Below, piece after piece: positions 55,446 through 64,000 of a stretch of 64,000 bases of DNA. The position numbers were made by a program, and so were the translations under genes. This stretch comes from JACMLD01 sp047602295 (GTDB taxonomy: Bacteria > Bacteroidota > Bacteroidia > Chitinophagales > Chitinophagaceae), in assembly GCA_047602295.1 (NCBI GenBank), contig JASGHP010000001.1:434001-498000 (forward strand). Direction: 5' to 3'. Position 1 is the stretch's first letter; the number at the start of each line of letters is the position of its first letter. Under the pieces are notes generated by a model, which searched no databases, was not told the origin of the DNA, and saw only the letters and a program-made list of their open reading frames with translations.

Positions 55446-56201
55446 CTAGATATTCAACCCGCCACACGCACTAATAACCTGCCCGGTAATATAACTGCTC
55501 ATATCAGACGCAAGGAATAATGTAGTGTTGGCAATTTCTTCTGCAGTACCAAACCTGCCCAGGGGTATTTTATCCAAAAATGCTTTAGACGCTTCTCCTT
55601 CTTTTAGGTAATGCGTCATATCTGTTTCTATAAAACCAGGCGCAATGGCATTGCAACGGATATTGCGACTGCCCAGTTCTGCTGCAATTGATTTTGTGAA
55701 ACCAATGATACCTGCTTTGCTGGCTGCATAACTGCTTTGGCCTGCATTGCCACGCACACCAATAATAGAACTCATATTAATAATGCTGCCTTTCTTGGCC
55801 TTCATCATGGGGCGTATAACCTGTTTGGTAATATTGTATACGCTCTTAAGGTTGATATCAATTACTTCATCCCATTGTTCGGGAGTTAGGCGCAATAATA
55901 AATTGTCTTTGGAAATGCCGGCATTGTTTACACATACATCTATGCTGCCAAATTCTTTGCTTACATCGTTTACAAAAGTTTCTGCGGCAGCAAAATCGGC
56001 GGCATTGCTTTTATAGGCTTTTGCTTTTACGCCGAAAGCCTGCAATTTTTCTTCTAATGTTTTCGCTTTATCTGCGCTGCTATCACTTACATAGGTAAAA
56101 GCAACATGCGCACCATGTTCGGCCAGTTTAAGGGCAATACCTTCGCCAATGCCACGTGCGGCGCCGGTTACAATCGCAATTTTGTTCTCCAGTAGTTTCA
56201 T
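55446..56201 (-). CDS. fabG: 3-oxoacyl-[acyl-carrier-protein] reductase
   Basis: 251 residues, short-chain dehydrogenase fold. The NADPH motif TGAARGIGEG is at 12-21, NNAG at 92-95, and the catalytic Ser145, Tyr158 and Lys162 are present (INMSSIIG, SSYAASK). The C-terminal end ITGQVISACGGL is typical of FabG. It reduces 3-oxoacyl-ACP in fatty acid elongation. It lies downstream of the GH3-like gene on the same strand with a 54-base gap. The window holds no other fatty-acid-synthesis gene, but AcpS at 12.3 kb acts in the same pathway. Confidence 0.94.
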   Translation of the reverse strand: MKLLENKIAIVTGAARGIGEGIALKLAEHGAHVAFTYVSDSSADKAKTLEEKLQAFGVKAKAYKSNAADFAAAETFVNDVSKEFGSIDVCVNNAGISKDNLLLRLTPEQWDEVIDINLKSVYNITKQVIRPMMKAKKGSIINMSSIIGVRGNAGQSSYAASKAGIIGFTKSIAAELGSRNIRCNAIAPGFIETDMTHYLKEGEASKAFLDKIPLGRFGTAEEIANTTLFLASDMSSYITGQVISACGGLNI

Positions 56202-56255
56202 TGATATTATGTTGTTATGGCAAAGTAAGTGAAATAAACTTTAATCAATAGCAGC

Positions 56256-57764
56256 TTAGCGCTTTAGCTGTAAAATTTCTTCCAGCAATGTTCTTTCGTT
56301 GCTCAGGCGTGGTACTTTATGCTGGCCGCCCAATTTGCCCTTGCTTTTTAGCCATTCGTTGAAAGTGCCGTTCTTTAATGCGTGTACAATGGGCATGCTT
56401 AGCGCAATGTCTTTATAACGTTTGGCTTCGTAATCGCTGTTAAGACTTTTTAGTGCCGTATCAAGTGCAGTGGTAAATGCAGCCAGATCCGCAGGCGCTT
56501 TTTCAAACTCTATCAGCCACTCGTGTGCGCCATTGCTATTGCTGCTGAAATAAACAGGCGCAGCAGTATAATCATTTACAACAACGCCGGTGGCTTCGCT
56601 GGCCATTGCAATGGCCTTGTCTGTATTATCTACAATTACTTCTTCGCCAAAAGCATTAATATAATGTTTCAGCCGCCCGCTTACTTTTATTTTATACGGA
56701 TTTAAAGAAGTGAATTGAACAGTATCGCCCACAATATAACGCCATAGCCCACCCGTGGTGCTGATGATAAGCGCATAATTTTTATGCAACTCCACTTTGC
56801 TCAATCCAAAAGTCTGTGGAAATTTTTTGCCGTATTCATCTATCGGCATAAACTCGTAAAAAATACCGTGGTGTGTAAACAACAACAAGCCATCTTCAGA
56901 AGGGCTTTCCTGCGCTGCAAAAAATCCTTCGCTGGCATTATAGGTTTCAAGATAGTTGATGTCTTTTCCTATCAGTTGTTTGAATTGATCTTTGTAAGGA
57001 ACAAATGAAACACCTCCATGAAGATAAAGTTCCAGGTGCGGCCATACTTCTGCCAGCGTTTTCTTTCCGCTTATTTCTAAAATACGTTTTATTAAAACAA
57101 GCGTCCAGGTTGGTACACCAGAGATAGAAGTTACATTTTCATGCATGGTAGATTGCGCCAGTTGCTCAATCTTTCCTTCCCATTCATCCATCAATGCAAT
57201 ATTCAGTTGCGGTGTGCGTATCCAACTGCTCCATACGGGAGAGTTTTGCATCAGCACAGCGCTTAGATCTCCGTATTGCACATTATCATTCACTTTGCTT
57301 ACCTGGTGGCTTCCACCAATCACCAGTCCTTTGCCGGTTAGCAGGTCGGAGTCCGGAAAGTTTTTATAGTACATCGTCAGCACATCTTTGGATGCCTGGT
57401 AATGATTTTCTTCAAGGCTTTCTTTGCTTACAGGTATAAACTTGCTTTTATCGCTGGTGGTGCCGCTGCTTTTGGCAAACCATTCTACCGGCGTGTTCCA
57501 AAGTACATTTTGTTCGCCATTCATCATGCGTTCTATGTATGGCTTCAGGTCTGCATACTCGTGTACAGGAATGGTTTGTTTGAATGTTTTAACAGAGAAG
57601 AGCAGGTTGAATTTGTATTGACGGCCAAACTCTGTGTATTGCGCTGCAGTTACAAGGTCCTGCAAAACTTCCCGCTGGGCCGACACAGGCTGTGAGGTCC
57701 AGAGTTCAATTAAGCGAAGCCTTAGCCGGGCAAGCCTTGAGATAGCAGGCGATAGTAGTTTCAT
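56256..57764 (-). CDS. GH3-family (auxin-responsive promoter-like) acyl-adenylating protein
   Basis: 502 residues from the ATG at 57764 (KLLSPAISRLARLRLRLIELW). The GH3/firefly-luciferase-like adenylation fold shows EWFAKSSGTTSDKSKFIPV (ATP loop, ~90-108), YNASEGFFA and GLWRYIVGDTVQFTS. In plants such enzymes join amino acids to hormones; bacterial members are common in Bacteroidota and their substrate is unknown. A start 42 bases upstream is possible but the first 14 residues it adds look non-conserved. Confidence 0.9.
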   Translation of the reverse strand: MKLLSPAISRLARLRLRLIELWTSQPVSAQREVLQDLVTAAQYTEFGRQYKFNLLFSVKTFKQTIPVHEYADLKPYIERMMNGEQNVLWNTPVEWFAKSSGTTSDKSKFIPVSKESLEENHYQASKDVLTMYYKNFPDSDLLTGKGLVIGGSHQVSKVNDNVQYGDLSAVLMQNSPVWSSWIRTPQLNIALMDEWEGKIEQLAQSTMHENVTSISGVPTWTLVLIKRILEISGKKTLAEVWPHLELYLHGGVSFVPYKDQFKQLIGKDINYLETYNASEGFFAAQESPSEDGLLLFTHHGIFYEFMPIDEYGKKFPQTFGLSKVELHKNYALIISTTGGLWRYIVGDTVQFTSLNPYKIKVSGRLKHYINAFGEEVIVDNTDKAIAMASEATGVVVNDYTAAPVYFSSNSNGAHEWLIEFEKAPADLAAFTTALDTALKSLNSDYEAKRYKDIALSMPIVHALKNGTFNEWLKSKGKLGGQHKVPRLSNERTLLEEILQLKR

Positions 57765-58054
57765 ACCAGGTTGGCAAAATAAACAAATGCGCCGATAATT
57801 ATACAACTAAAAGGTAAATACTATTTGCCGAAAAGGGAATTTTAATAATACCAGCAGTATATCACTGTTCATCTTTTGTTGCGTCGCAATCCTTTCATCG
57901 GCAACAATGCTATTGAGCTATCAGTCTCCGGAAAAAGATCCCTTGCTATTGAATTTTACTATTCTAGAGAATGTTTTCAAATTCTTCGTTCTCAACATAC
58001 ATTGCCAGCTTTGAAAGTAAAGATTGTATGTTTCTTATTTCATTATCCAGGTTG
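57765..58054. other. 290-base gap between GH3-like gene and lptB, no gene seen
   Basis: No credible gene and no strong hairpin. It holds the promoter of the GH3-like gene (a near -7 element TTATTTTG lies just upstream of 57764 on the minus strand) and the 3' end of lptB. TTGTTGCGTCGCAATC (57877-57892) recalls the GGTCGCACTCTTGTACA stretch near 14225, but the match is loose. Confidence 0.4.
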
Positions 58055-59173
58055 TCAACCATTATCTGAGGCGAGATAAGAATCGAAATTCATATGAGGA
58101 TGCAATGCCTGATAATAAGGGGATTTAAAAAATGAAGTAGTAGATGCAAAATCTACTGAATCCAATTCAGGCAATTGGAGTGCTGTTTCTTTTATTTTTG
58201 GCCGATTGTTTTTTTCAGCAAATTCTATGGCCGTTTTTTTTATGTCTTTAGTAAATTGAAAAAACTCTTTAATATTCAGCTCATCAAACTGGGGTATTTT
58301 TGTAATATGCTCAATAGTTATTGGAGCATTTACAATCTGCTGTGCCATATTAACACCATTATTCAGCGTATCAACCAGTTTATCAGGTTTAATTTCTCTT
58401 CTCTCACCAATTTTTGTTTTTACTTCCTCATGCAGATAATCTTTCCGCTTCAATTCAAAGTTTCTTCCCAGGTATAAGCGTCTCACCTGTTCATCTGCTG
58501 CCAGTTCTTCTGCAGTGCCATGCTTGAATATTTTTCCTTCAATCAATAAATATGCGCGGTCGCAGATAGACAATGTTTCATTTACGTTATGATCTGTTAT
58601 CAGTATGCCTATATTCTTTGTTCTTAACCGCGCTACTACTGTTTGAATATCTTCCACCGCAATAGGGTCTACACCAGCAAAAGGTTCATCCAATAAAATA
58701 AATTTAGGATCCACTGCCAATGCACGGGCAATCTCTGTACGCCTTCTTTCACCACCACTTAAACTATCACCATTGTTTTTTCTTACATGGTGCAGGCTGA
58801 ATTCGTCCAGCAGGGTTTCCAGTTTATCTTTTTGTTCTGCCTTGGTTAGTTTAGTCATTTCCAGTATAGCACGGATATTATCTTCTACAGACAATTTGCG
58901 AAAAACTGAAGCTTCCTGCGGCAAATAACCAAGGCCCATCTGCGCCCTTTTGTACATGGGTTGTTTGGTAATGTCTTCATCATTTAAGAAAACAGTGCCT
59001 TCATCCGGACGTATTAAACCTACTACCATATAAAACGTAGTGGTTTTGCCAGCGCCATTTGGTCCAAGCAAGCCCACAATCTCGCCCTGCTTTACTTCTA
59101 CAGATACATGGTTTACTACTGTACGGTTTCTGTAAGTCTTAATTAAATCGTGTGTATGTATTGTTAAGCTCAA
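58055..59173 (-). CDS. lptB: LPS export ABC transporter ATP-binding protein with a long C-terminal extension
   Basis: 372 residues; LptB is normally ~240. The ATPase part is complete: Walker A GPNGAGKTT (37-45), Q-loop in LPQEASVFR, signature LSGGERRR (138-145), Walker B FILLDEPFAGVD (158-169) and H-loop His195, ending RRLYLGRNFELK near 242. LptB drives LPS extraction from the inner membrane together with LptFG. The last ~130 residues (from ~245) match no LptB part I know: charged helices, PITIEHITKIPQFDELNIKEFFQFT, and a low-complexity end. The frame is continuous with no sign of a frameshift. On the minus strand the gene is followed by the GH3-like gene after 290 bases. Confidence 0.92.
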   Translation of the reverse strand: MSLTIHTHDLIKTYRNRTVVNHVSVEVKQGEIVGLLGPNGAGKTTTFYMVVGLIRPDEGTVFLNDEDITKQPMYKRAQMGLGYLPQEASVFRKLSVEDNIRAILEMTKLTKAEQKDKLETLLDEFSLHHVRKNNGDSLSGGERRRTEIARALAVDPKFILLDEPFAGVDPIAVEDIQTVVARLRTKNIGILITDHNVNETLSICDRAYLLIEGKIFKHGTAEELAADEQVRRLYLGRNFELKRKDYLHEEVKTKIGERREIKPDKLVDTLNNGVNMAQQIVNAPITIEHITKIPQFDELNIKEFFQFTKDIKKTAIEFAEKNNRPKIKETALQLPELDSVDFASTTSFFKSPYYQALHPHMNFDSYLASDNG

Positions 59174-59242
59174 TCTTGCCTGTTTTTACAAAAATACCGC
59201 AACTACTGCAATCTGCACCCAGTCTTATTTATTTAACAGGGT

Positions 59243-59273
59243 TTTGATATTAACCCAACCCTAAGTATGTTTG
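59243..59273 (+). promoter_or_regulatory. Consensus Bacteroidota promoter for metF
   Basis: TTTG (59243-59246), 19-base spacer, TATGTTTG (59266-59273): exact matches to the -33 and -7 boxes. The start site would be near 59280, only about 12 bases before the ATG at 59292. Confidence 0.7.
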
Positions 59274-59291
59274 CGCCTATATTTAAATGCA

Positions 59292-60245
59292 ATGAAGGTA
59301 ATAGACCATATCAACAGTGCAAAAAGCACACTTATTTCTTTTGAAGTATTGCCCCCGTTAAAAGGAAAGGGCATTAATGCTATATATGATCATCTTGATC
59401 CGTTGATGGCTTTCAAGCCCTCTTTTATAAATGTTACTTACCACCGCAGCGAGACCATGTTTAAGAAAAAAGCAGATGGTACGTTTGAGAAAGTGGAAGT
59501 GCGTAAAAGACCAGGCACCGTAGGTATCTGTGCTGCTATTATGAACCATTACCAGGTAGATGCTGTACCGCATTTAATCTGCGGCGGTTTTTCTAAAAGA
59601 GAAACAGAAGATGCATTAATAGACTTAAATTTTTTAGGCATAGACAATGTGCTGGTATTGCGTGGAGATGCTGCAAAGAATGAAGCTGCTTTCGAACCAC
59701 ATCCTGATGGCAACCGCTATGCATTGGATTTGCTGAAACAGGTAGGCAATCTTAATCATGGCATTTATTTGGAAGAGGATATAAAGAATGGCGGCAAAAC
59801 AAACTTTTGCATGGGCATTGCCGGCTACCCGGAAAAACATTTTGAAGCGCCAAACCTGGAAACAGATATGAGCTACCTGAAATCTAAAGTGGATGCAGGT
59901 GCAGAATACATTATGACGCAAATGTTTTTCAACAATCAGAAATATATTGAGTACGTAAAACTTTGCCGCGACAATGGTATAAACGTTCCTATTATTCCGG
60001 GTCTTAAACCAATTACCAATAAAAAGCAATTGAATATTCTGCCGAAGATATTTCATGTAGATATACCCACAGATTTATCCAATGCTATCAGCAAAGCCAA
60101 ATCTGATGATGAAGTAGAAATAGTAGGAACTGAATGGCTGATACAACAAAGCAAAGAGCTTAAAAAATTTGGTGTGCCGGTATTGCACTATTATACATTG
60201 GGCAAACCAAAAGTGATTTATAATGTGGTGAAGGAGTTGGTGTAA
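59292..60245 (+). CDS. metF: Methylenetetrahydrofolate reductase
   Basis: 317 residues from the ATG at 59292, which places the family start (KVIDHINSAKSTLISFEVLPP) right; an upstream frame extension has no support, since it would overlap the promoter. The FAD-binding TIM barrel shows FEVLPP, NVTYH, LRGD and the VDAGAEYIMTQMFFN segment. It reduces 5,10-methylene-THF to 5-methyl-THF, feeding methionine synthase. No methionine gene is adjacent. A palindromic repeat region and a terminator follow. Confidence 0.95.
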   Translation: MKVIDHINSAKSTLISFEVLPPLKGKGINAIYDHLDPLMAFKPSFINVTYHRSETMFKKKADGTFEKVEVRKRPGTVGICAAIMNHYQVDAVPHLICGGFSKRETEDALIDLNFLGIDNVLVLRGDAAKNEAAFEPHPDGNRYALDLLKQVGNLNHGIYLEEDIKNGGKTNFCMGIAGYPEKHFEAPNLETDMSYLKSKVDAGAEYIMTQMFFNNQKYIEYVKLCRDNGINVPIIPGLKPITNKKQLNILPKIFHVDIPTDLSNAISKAKSDDEVEIVGTEWLIQQSKELKKFGVPVLHYYTLGKPKVIYNVVKELV

Positions 60246-60370
60246 GTAGCGGCGAATGGCCATTCGCCCTTTTCCAAACGCCCATTCGCCCGTTCGATAT
60301 CAATTCACCCTTGCATATTCATTCACAATTTCCAAATCGATTGACCCTTTGCAAATTCATTCGCCTTTTT
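60246..60370. repeat. CATTCGCCC-type word repeats with an 18-bp palindrome
   Basis: GGCGAATGGCCATTCGCC (60251-60268) is a perfect palindrome directly after metF. About six further words of the kind CATTCGCCC, AATTCACCC, ATTGACCC and CATTCGCC follow to 60366. No gene. Confidence 0.6.
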
Positions 60371-60382
60371 ATATAACGAACA

Positions 60383-60406
60383 AAGCCCCGAATTGCATCG
60401 GGGCTT
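60383..60406. terminator. Bidirectional hairpin terminator between convergent metF and OMP genes
   Basis: AAGCCCCGA (60383-60391) pairs with TCGGGGCTT (60398-60406), loop ATTGCA. T-rich flanks are modest on both sides, so efficiency is uncertain. Confidence 0.7.
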
Positions 60407-60426
60407 GCTGTTTCTTAGAGTGGTTA

Positions 60427-61119
60427 TTATAGTTTAAAACCGATGTTGAAGCTTAACACACGGTGTTTGTTTTTATCGTTGTCGTTATTCTCTACAGAAT
60501 TTATTTTGCTTAAACCATAGCCATAGTTTACAGACAGCATTATGTTGCGCAGCTCAAGGCCAGCAACACCGTTTAAACCAAAATCGAACCTGCGCATTAC
60601 GCCAAAGCCTGCACCTTCCTGTTCATTAAATGTTGTAGGATCATCATTGCTCCATTTGATGTTTTCATTGCTGCTGAAAGAAGCACCAAAAACTTTTCCT
60701 TCTGTTTTATTTTTACCCGCAACACCCATAGCTGCATAAGGGCCTGCTCCAAAAAACAAAGAAGAATGTGGGGCTACTGGTAGTTTTATCACAAGGTTGA
60801 GTGGTATTTCAATATAATAAGGGTTAGAAGTTGCTTTAAAGTAAGTAGCATCGGAAGGCTGGCCCGATTGGGATTTAGTGCCTTTGCCGGTAAATAAAAG
60901 ACCGGGCTGTAATGCAAGAAAGCGTCCCAAAGGAACATCGCCTACAATGCCTACGTTAAAACTGGGAAGGTATTTAGCATCATCTATTCTGCCATCGCTG
61001 GTAACAGATACATTGGCCATATTAAGGCCTCCTCTTAAAAATACATTGCCCTGCTGGGCATTGGTAGTTATAGAAAATAAAGAAGCTGCAAGAATAAAAA
61101 GAGAGATCCTGGTTTTCAT
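60427..61119 (-). CDS. Small outer-membrane beta-barrel protein (PorT/OMP_b-brl_2-like)
   Basis: 230 residues. Signal peptide KTRISLFILAASLFSITTNAQ, then an eight-strand barrel pattern: VFLRGGLNMANVSV, GIVGDVPLGRFLALQPGLLFTGKG, PYYIEIPLNLVIKLPV and a C-terminal aromatic end (HRVLSFNIGFKL). The family forms small outer-membrane barrels; some members assist type IX secretion, most are uncharacterised. It stands alone, convergent with metF. Confidence 0.87.
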   Translation of the reverse strand: MKTRISLFILAASLFSITTNAQQGNVFLRGGLNMANVSVTSDGRIDDAKYLPSFNVGIVGDVPLGRFLALQPGLLFTGKGTKSQSGQPSDATYFKATSNPYYIEIPLNLVIKLPVAPHSSLFFGAGPYAAMGVAGKNKTEGKVFGASFSSNENIKWSNDDPTTFNEQEGAGFGVMRRFDFGLNGVAGLELRNIMLSVNYGYGLSKINSVENNDNDKNKHRVLSFNIGFKL

Positions 61120-61328
61120 AAATGTTGGTTTTGGGTACGATACGATTAAAATTAAAGGCGATTTTATTTACGCAATTGTTCAGTTAATAGATTGCCTTTT
61201 AAAATAGCTGGTTAAGCATTTATCAAAAGCTATTATAAGAATGAGCTTATAACGAAAAGTTTAATGAGATTAATATCGTAGAAATACGAGGTAAAAAATC
61301 TATAGACTTTAAGATTACCAGGTTTCTA

Positions 61329-63248
61329 TCATTTCCAGCAGCTTTGCAAAACTGCTTCATTAATTTTTACCGGATATTTTTTCTTTAGTGATTCTATCCA
61401 TTGATCTTCCAGGAAAGACTGATAGTCATTAATAACAAACCCTCTTGCATCTTCAAAATTGCGGGGCATTCTGTCTTTATATATTTTCATAACTGCAGCA
61501 AAACTGCTGGTATTATCTGTGCTGCTTTTTACGGGGTCTGTTACGACATCCGCCTGCAGGTGGCTACTAACAGAAGCTGGCAGTTGCGTTATTTCAAATC
61601 TTCCAGAATCTGCCTGTACAGTACCATCTGCATTTTGCACCAGCGTTTTCCAATCATGATTTTTTGAAAACGATTCTTTTGCTTTGACTGCGCTGGCAGA
61701 ATCACTGCAGGTAAATAAAATCACATCGGCACTAGACTCCCACCAGTATTTATTTTTATTGGTGTTGTAAAAAAGTTTTAGTCCAAGAGAATCTGAAGAG
61801 GCTTTATCCCAAACGCGGCGTTGCATTACTTCAAACAAAAGATTACCATCTTTAAATTCTTTCAATTGACTGGCAAACTCCGCATTGTATTTTTCCAGGT
61901 GTTGGCGATAATAATCTATAGCCACAGTTTCTGCATATTGCTGCAGTATCTGTGGTGTTGAACGTCCACGCAACAGATCGGGTATGGTTTTTATGCTGTT
62001 GACATATTTGGCAAAATCACTCGCTGTTTTTTTATCCTGCGGAAAAGAAAACAAAACAGTCTTGTCGTTCATAGCAGGCAGTTGCGCTGGCTTACGCCCT
62101 GCATAAACACTGTCTGCATAAGCCAGGAATTGTTTTTGATTGTATGCTGCCATTGTAAAGCCGGCACTCTTCATTATTTTTTGTGCCATTATTTGTTTGG
62201 CAACCGCAATCCTTTTGTCTGCCTGTACCGATTGTTTAAGCTGCGCCATCGCGGCAGCGTTGTTTTTATCAGTGTTTACAGGGCTGCGTTCCAGGCGTTG
62301 GATAATGTGATAACCAAACGGCGTAAGCACAGGCATGCTTATCTCTCCGTCTTTAGATAAAGCAAATGCTGCTTTCTCAAAAGATTCACTATAGCGGCCA
62401 CTACCAAATTCTGGCATAACACCGCCGGTTTGATAAGTAATATTATCTGTGCTGTATTTGGTAACCATTTCTTTAAACGAAGCGCCATGTTGCAATGCCT
62501 GGTAGATAGAATCTGCCAACACTCTTTTTTTCTCCTTGTCTTTTTCATCTGTATTGGGAGCAAAACCTATAAGTATTTGCGCAGCTTTCATTCTTCCAAT
62601 GGCAGGCCTTTCACTGGTTGTTTTTAAAATGATATAGGCAGACTTGCTTCTGTAAGGTTTTGCAGTTTTGCCAACAGGCGTATTGTAAACAATGGATTCA
62701 AACTCGTAAGGAAGTGTGAACACCGTTATGTAACCAATATCTCCTTTATTTTCTTTTGCTGAAGGATCGCCGGAATAAACATTGGCAACGCTGCCAAAGT
62801 CTTCACCCGCTTCAATTTTTTTATATGCTTCATCGGCTTTTTGGCTGGCCAGCAAAGTGTCGCCACCTCTAAATGGAATGATAATAGCTGATACACGCAC
62901 ATCTTTCTGGCTGCGTTCAAATGCCTCGTTCACCAGTACCTGCACACTGCTTTCATCGTTCATAAAACCTTCTATAATCTGTCCGCGAAAATTTTGCAGT
63001 TCGGTGCCCTGCGCAGGAAGTGTATCCAGTTTTGCATCGTAAGCAGCCTGTACTTTCAGCTTAAAGCGTATATACAGTTCCAGGTAGTCGCGATAGGCTT
63101 TTTCTGTATTGGTGGTATTGGTGTTGTTTTTATTGTAGGCACGCAAAAACTCTGCTTTGCTTACATTGTTTTTACCGTATGTAAACAATGTTTGTGCGTT
63201 TGCGCCCAATGCAATCAATAGGCAAAATGCAGCTAAGGTCTTTTTCAT
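61329..63248 (-). CDS. Periplasmic parvulin-type peptidyl-prolyl isomerase (SurA/PpiD-like)
   Basis: 639 residues. Signal peptide (KKTLAAFCLLIALGANAQ), a SurA-like helical N-terminus, then two parvulin domains: ~128-215 (VRVSAIIIPFRGGDTLL...GDIGYITVFTLPYEFE) and ~225-325 (KAAQILIGFAPNTDE...GGVMPEFGSGRYSESFEKAAF, GYHIIQRLE). A ~300-residue C-terminal region of unknown fold follows. It folds outer-membrane proteins in the periplasm. The thioredoxin-like gene lies 53 bases upstream on the same strand, suggesting a shared envelope-protein-folding unit. Confidence 0.9.
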   Translation of the reverse strand: MKKTLAAFCLLIALGANAQTLFTYGKNNVSKAEFLRAYNKNNTNTTNTEKAYRDYLELYIRFKLKVQAAYDAKLDTLPAQGTELQNFRGQIIEGFMNDESSVQVLVNEAFERSQKDVRVSAIIIPFRGGDTLLASQKADEAYKKIEAGEDFGSVANVYSGDPSAKENKGDIGYITVFTLPYEFESIVYNTPVGKTAKPYRSKSAYIILKTTSERPAIGRMKAAQILIGFAPNTDEKDKEKKRVLADSIYQALQHGASFKEMVTKYSTDNITYQTGGVMPEFGSGRYSESFEKAAFALSKDGEISMPVLTPFGYHIIQRLERSPVNTDKNNAAAMAQLKQSVQADKRIAVAKQIMAQKIMKSAGFTMAAYNQKQFLAYADSVYAGRKPAQLPAMNDKTVLFSFPQDKKTASDFAKYVNSIKTIPDLLRGRSTPQILQQYAETVAIDYYRQHLEKYNAEFASQLKEFKDGNLLFEVMQRRVWDKASSDSLGLKLFYNTNKNKYWWESSADVILFTCSDSASAVKAKESFSKNHDWKTLVQNADGTVQADSGRFEITQLPASVSSHLQADVVTDPVKSSTDNTSSFAAVMKIYKDRMPRNFEDARGFVINDYQSFLEDQWIESLKKKYPVKINEAVLQSCWK

Positions 63249-63301
63249 AACTATTGTATTCTTTCTGCCGGGATGCTTTGCAACAAGTGTGGCTAAAACT
63301 T

Positions 63302-64000
63302 CTATTGTTTGCTAACCTGCTTCAATTTCATGCTAAGCACCTGGTCAATCTGATCGTAAGTGAGTTTTTTTGCAATAATGCGTTTGTCTTTATCCAGCAG
63401 GTAGAGTATAGGTGTTTGGTACACGTCGTACAACTGCCGGAAGTTCGCTTTGCCAGCAGCATAGCCGGCATCCCTGTGCTCATTGGTTTCATAAACGTGT
63501 ATCCAGTCCTTTAAATTGTTGGTTCTTATGTAGGTGGTCCACGCTTCCTTGCCACCATCTACCATTACCCCATATAGCTGTACACCCTCCTGTTTCCATT
63601 TGTTCTGATAAATTGAATCCAGTTTAGGCACCACTTCTTTACAATGGCTGCAGGTAGCATCCCAGAAGCAAATAACAATATAAGGGGAGTTTACATCATA
63701 CAAATAGCGTGGTTTGTCGGATGTATCTACCAGTTCCAGGTTTTGTGCAGGGGCACCAATCAGGTTGGCCATCAGGCTATATGCCCTGTCTGACATGTAT
63801 TTTTTATACTTTTCTGTAAACCAGTCTACCTCGGGATTATTGTTAATGTATTTTTCAAACAGGTGTACAAAAACTGCATCCTGCCCCATGTATTGGGGGT
63901 TAATATATCGCTGCACAAAATAGGTAAGCAGGTATTTGTGCATTTCTTTGTTAGACGCAGCTTTCGCCAGCATTTGGTCTACTTCTTTGGTAAGGCTGTC
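63302..64000 (-). CDS. Thioredoxin-like (TlpA/AhpC-TSA fold) protein, 5'-truncated by the window edge
   Basis: The frame continues past 64000; the codons before the first visible Met read DSLTKEVDQ, so the true start lies outside. The visible ~232 residues have a helical N-terminal part (DUF5106-like, EKYINNNPEVDWFTEKYKKY) and a thioredoxin domain with a CSHC active site in FWDATCSHCKEVVPK and the cis-proline in TPILYLLDKD. Such proteins are exported thiol-disulfide oxidoreductases of Bacteroidota. It lies 53 bases before the parvulin gene and may be cotranscribed. Confidence 0.87.
   Translation of the reverse strand, partial: DSLTKEVDQMLAKAASNKEMHKYLLTYFVQRYINPQYMGQDAVFVHLFEKYINNNPEVDWFTEKYKKYMSDRAYSLMANLIGAPAQNLELVDTSDKPRYLYDVNSPYIVICFWDATCSHCKEVVPKLDSIYQNKWKQEGVQLYGVMVDGGKEAWTTYIRTNNLKDWIHVYETNEHRDAGYAAGKANFRQLYDVYQTPILYLLDKDKRIIAKKLTYDQIDQVLSMKLKQVSKQ

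Noticed and set aside
57876..58079. 67-codon plus-strand frame overlapping the 3' end of lptB
   Set aside because: No domain, overlaps a well-supported gene on the other strand and has no promoter or terminator.

Overview
The window looks like a chromosome segment from a Bacteroidota bacterium, most likely of the family Chitinophagaceae. The evidence is the gene content: a SusC/SusD pair, a type IX secretion cargo with a gliding-motility-type C-terminal domain beside PorP/SprF and a PorE-like OmpA protein, an OMP_b-brl_3 receptor, an AcpS/C45/MMPL set like that of flexirubin or aryl-polyene loci, and promoters of the form TTTG-N19/20-TAnnTTTG. No tRNA, rRNA, insertion sequence, phage gene or CRISPR array was recognised. 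The genus was not determined.

Layout. 1-3.8 kb (minus): a truncated ECF sigma factor and a TonB-receptor-like barrel protein with a glycine-rich insert. 4-14.1 kb (plus): a tight operon of GT2-DUF2062, an MMPL/acyltransferase/methyltransferase fusion, a phytoene-desaturase-like oxidoreductase, a C45 acyltransferase and AcpS, followed by a CoA-ligase-like gene. It resembles the accessory part of a flexirubin/aryl-polyene locus, but no ketosynthase or ACP gene lies here. 14.3-15.6 kb: a GNAT acetyltransferase, DivIC/FtsB and a small unknown. 15.9-26.6 kb (minus): a type IX module of a ~2500-residue repeat adhesin, PorP/SprF and a PorE-like protein. 27.3-32.4 kb: a Nudix-type regulator, a small membrane protein, an exported MTA/SAH nucleosidase beside an AzgA-like purine permease, and a divergent DoxX/HxlR pair with a clear operator-like palindrome. 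32.6-36.2 kb: LigA, a NUMOD4/HNH protein and a DUF2461 protein. 36.25-37.0 kb: a gene-free stretch with AATCC-word repeats and a strong terminator. 37-43.9 kb: an AraC regulator divergent from a TolC-RND-adaptor efflux operon. 44.4-49.6 kb: SusC/SusD with a near-consensus promoter. 49.7-52.2 kb (minus): thioredoxin, two YeeE/YedE-type membrane proteins and a TsdA-like dihaem cytochrome, probably a thiosulfate or sulfur module. 52.4-55.3 kb: enoyl-CoA hydratase, an unknown, a GH43 enzyme and an AlkA-type glycosylase. 55.3-64 kb: a REP-like hairpin array, FabG, a GH3-like protein, LptB with a long C-terminal extension, MetF, a small barrel protein, a parvulin isomerase and a truncated thioredoxin-like protein.

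Much of the coding capacity serves the cell envelope: outer-membrane receptors, type IX secretion, efflux, LPS export and periplasmic folding. The items most worth a second look are the ketosynthase-less lipid/pigment operon with its triple fusion, the five-fold internally repeated adhesin, the exported nucleosidase-permease pair, the LptB extension, and the repeat-rich intergenic regions around 36.5 and 55.4 kb.
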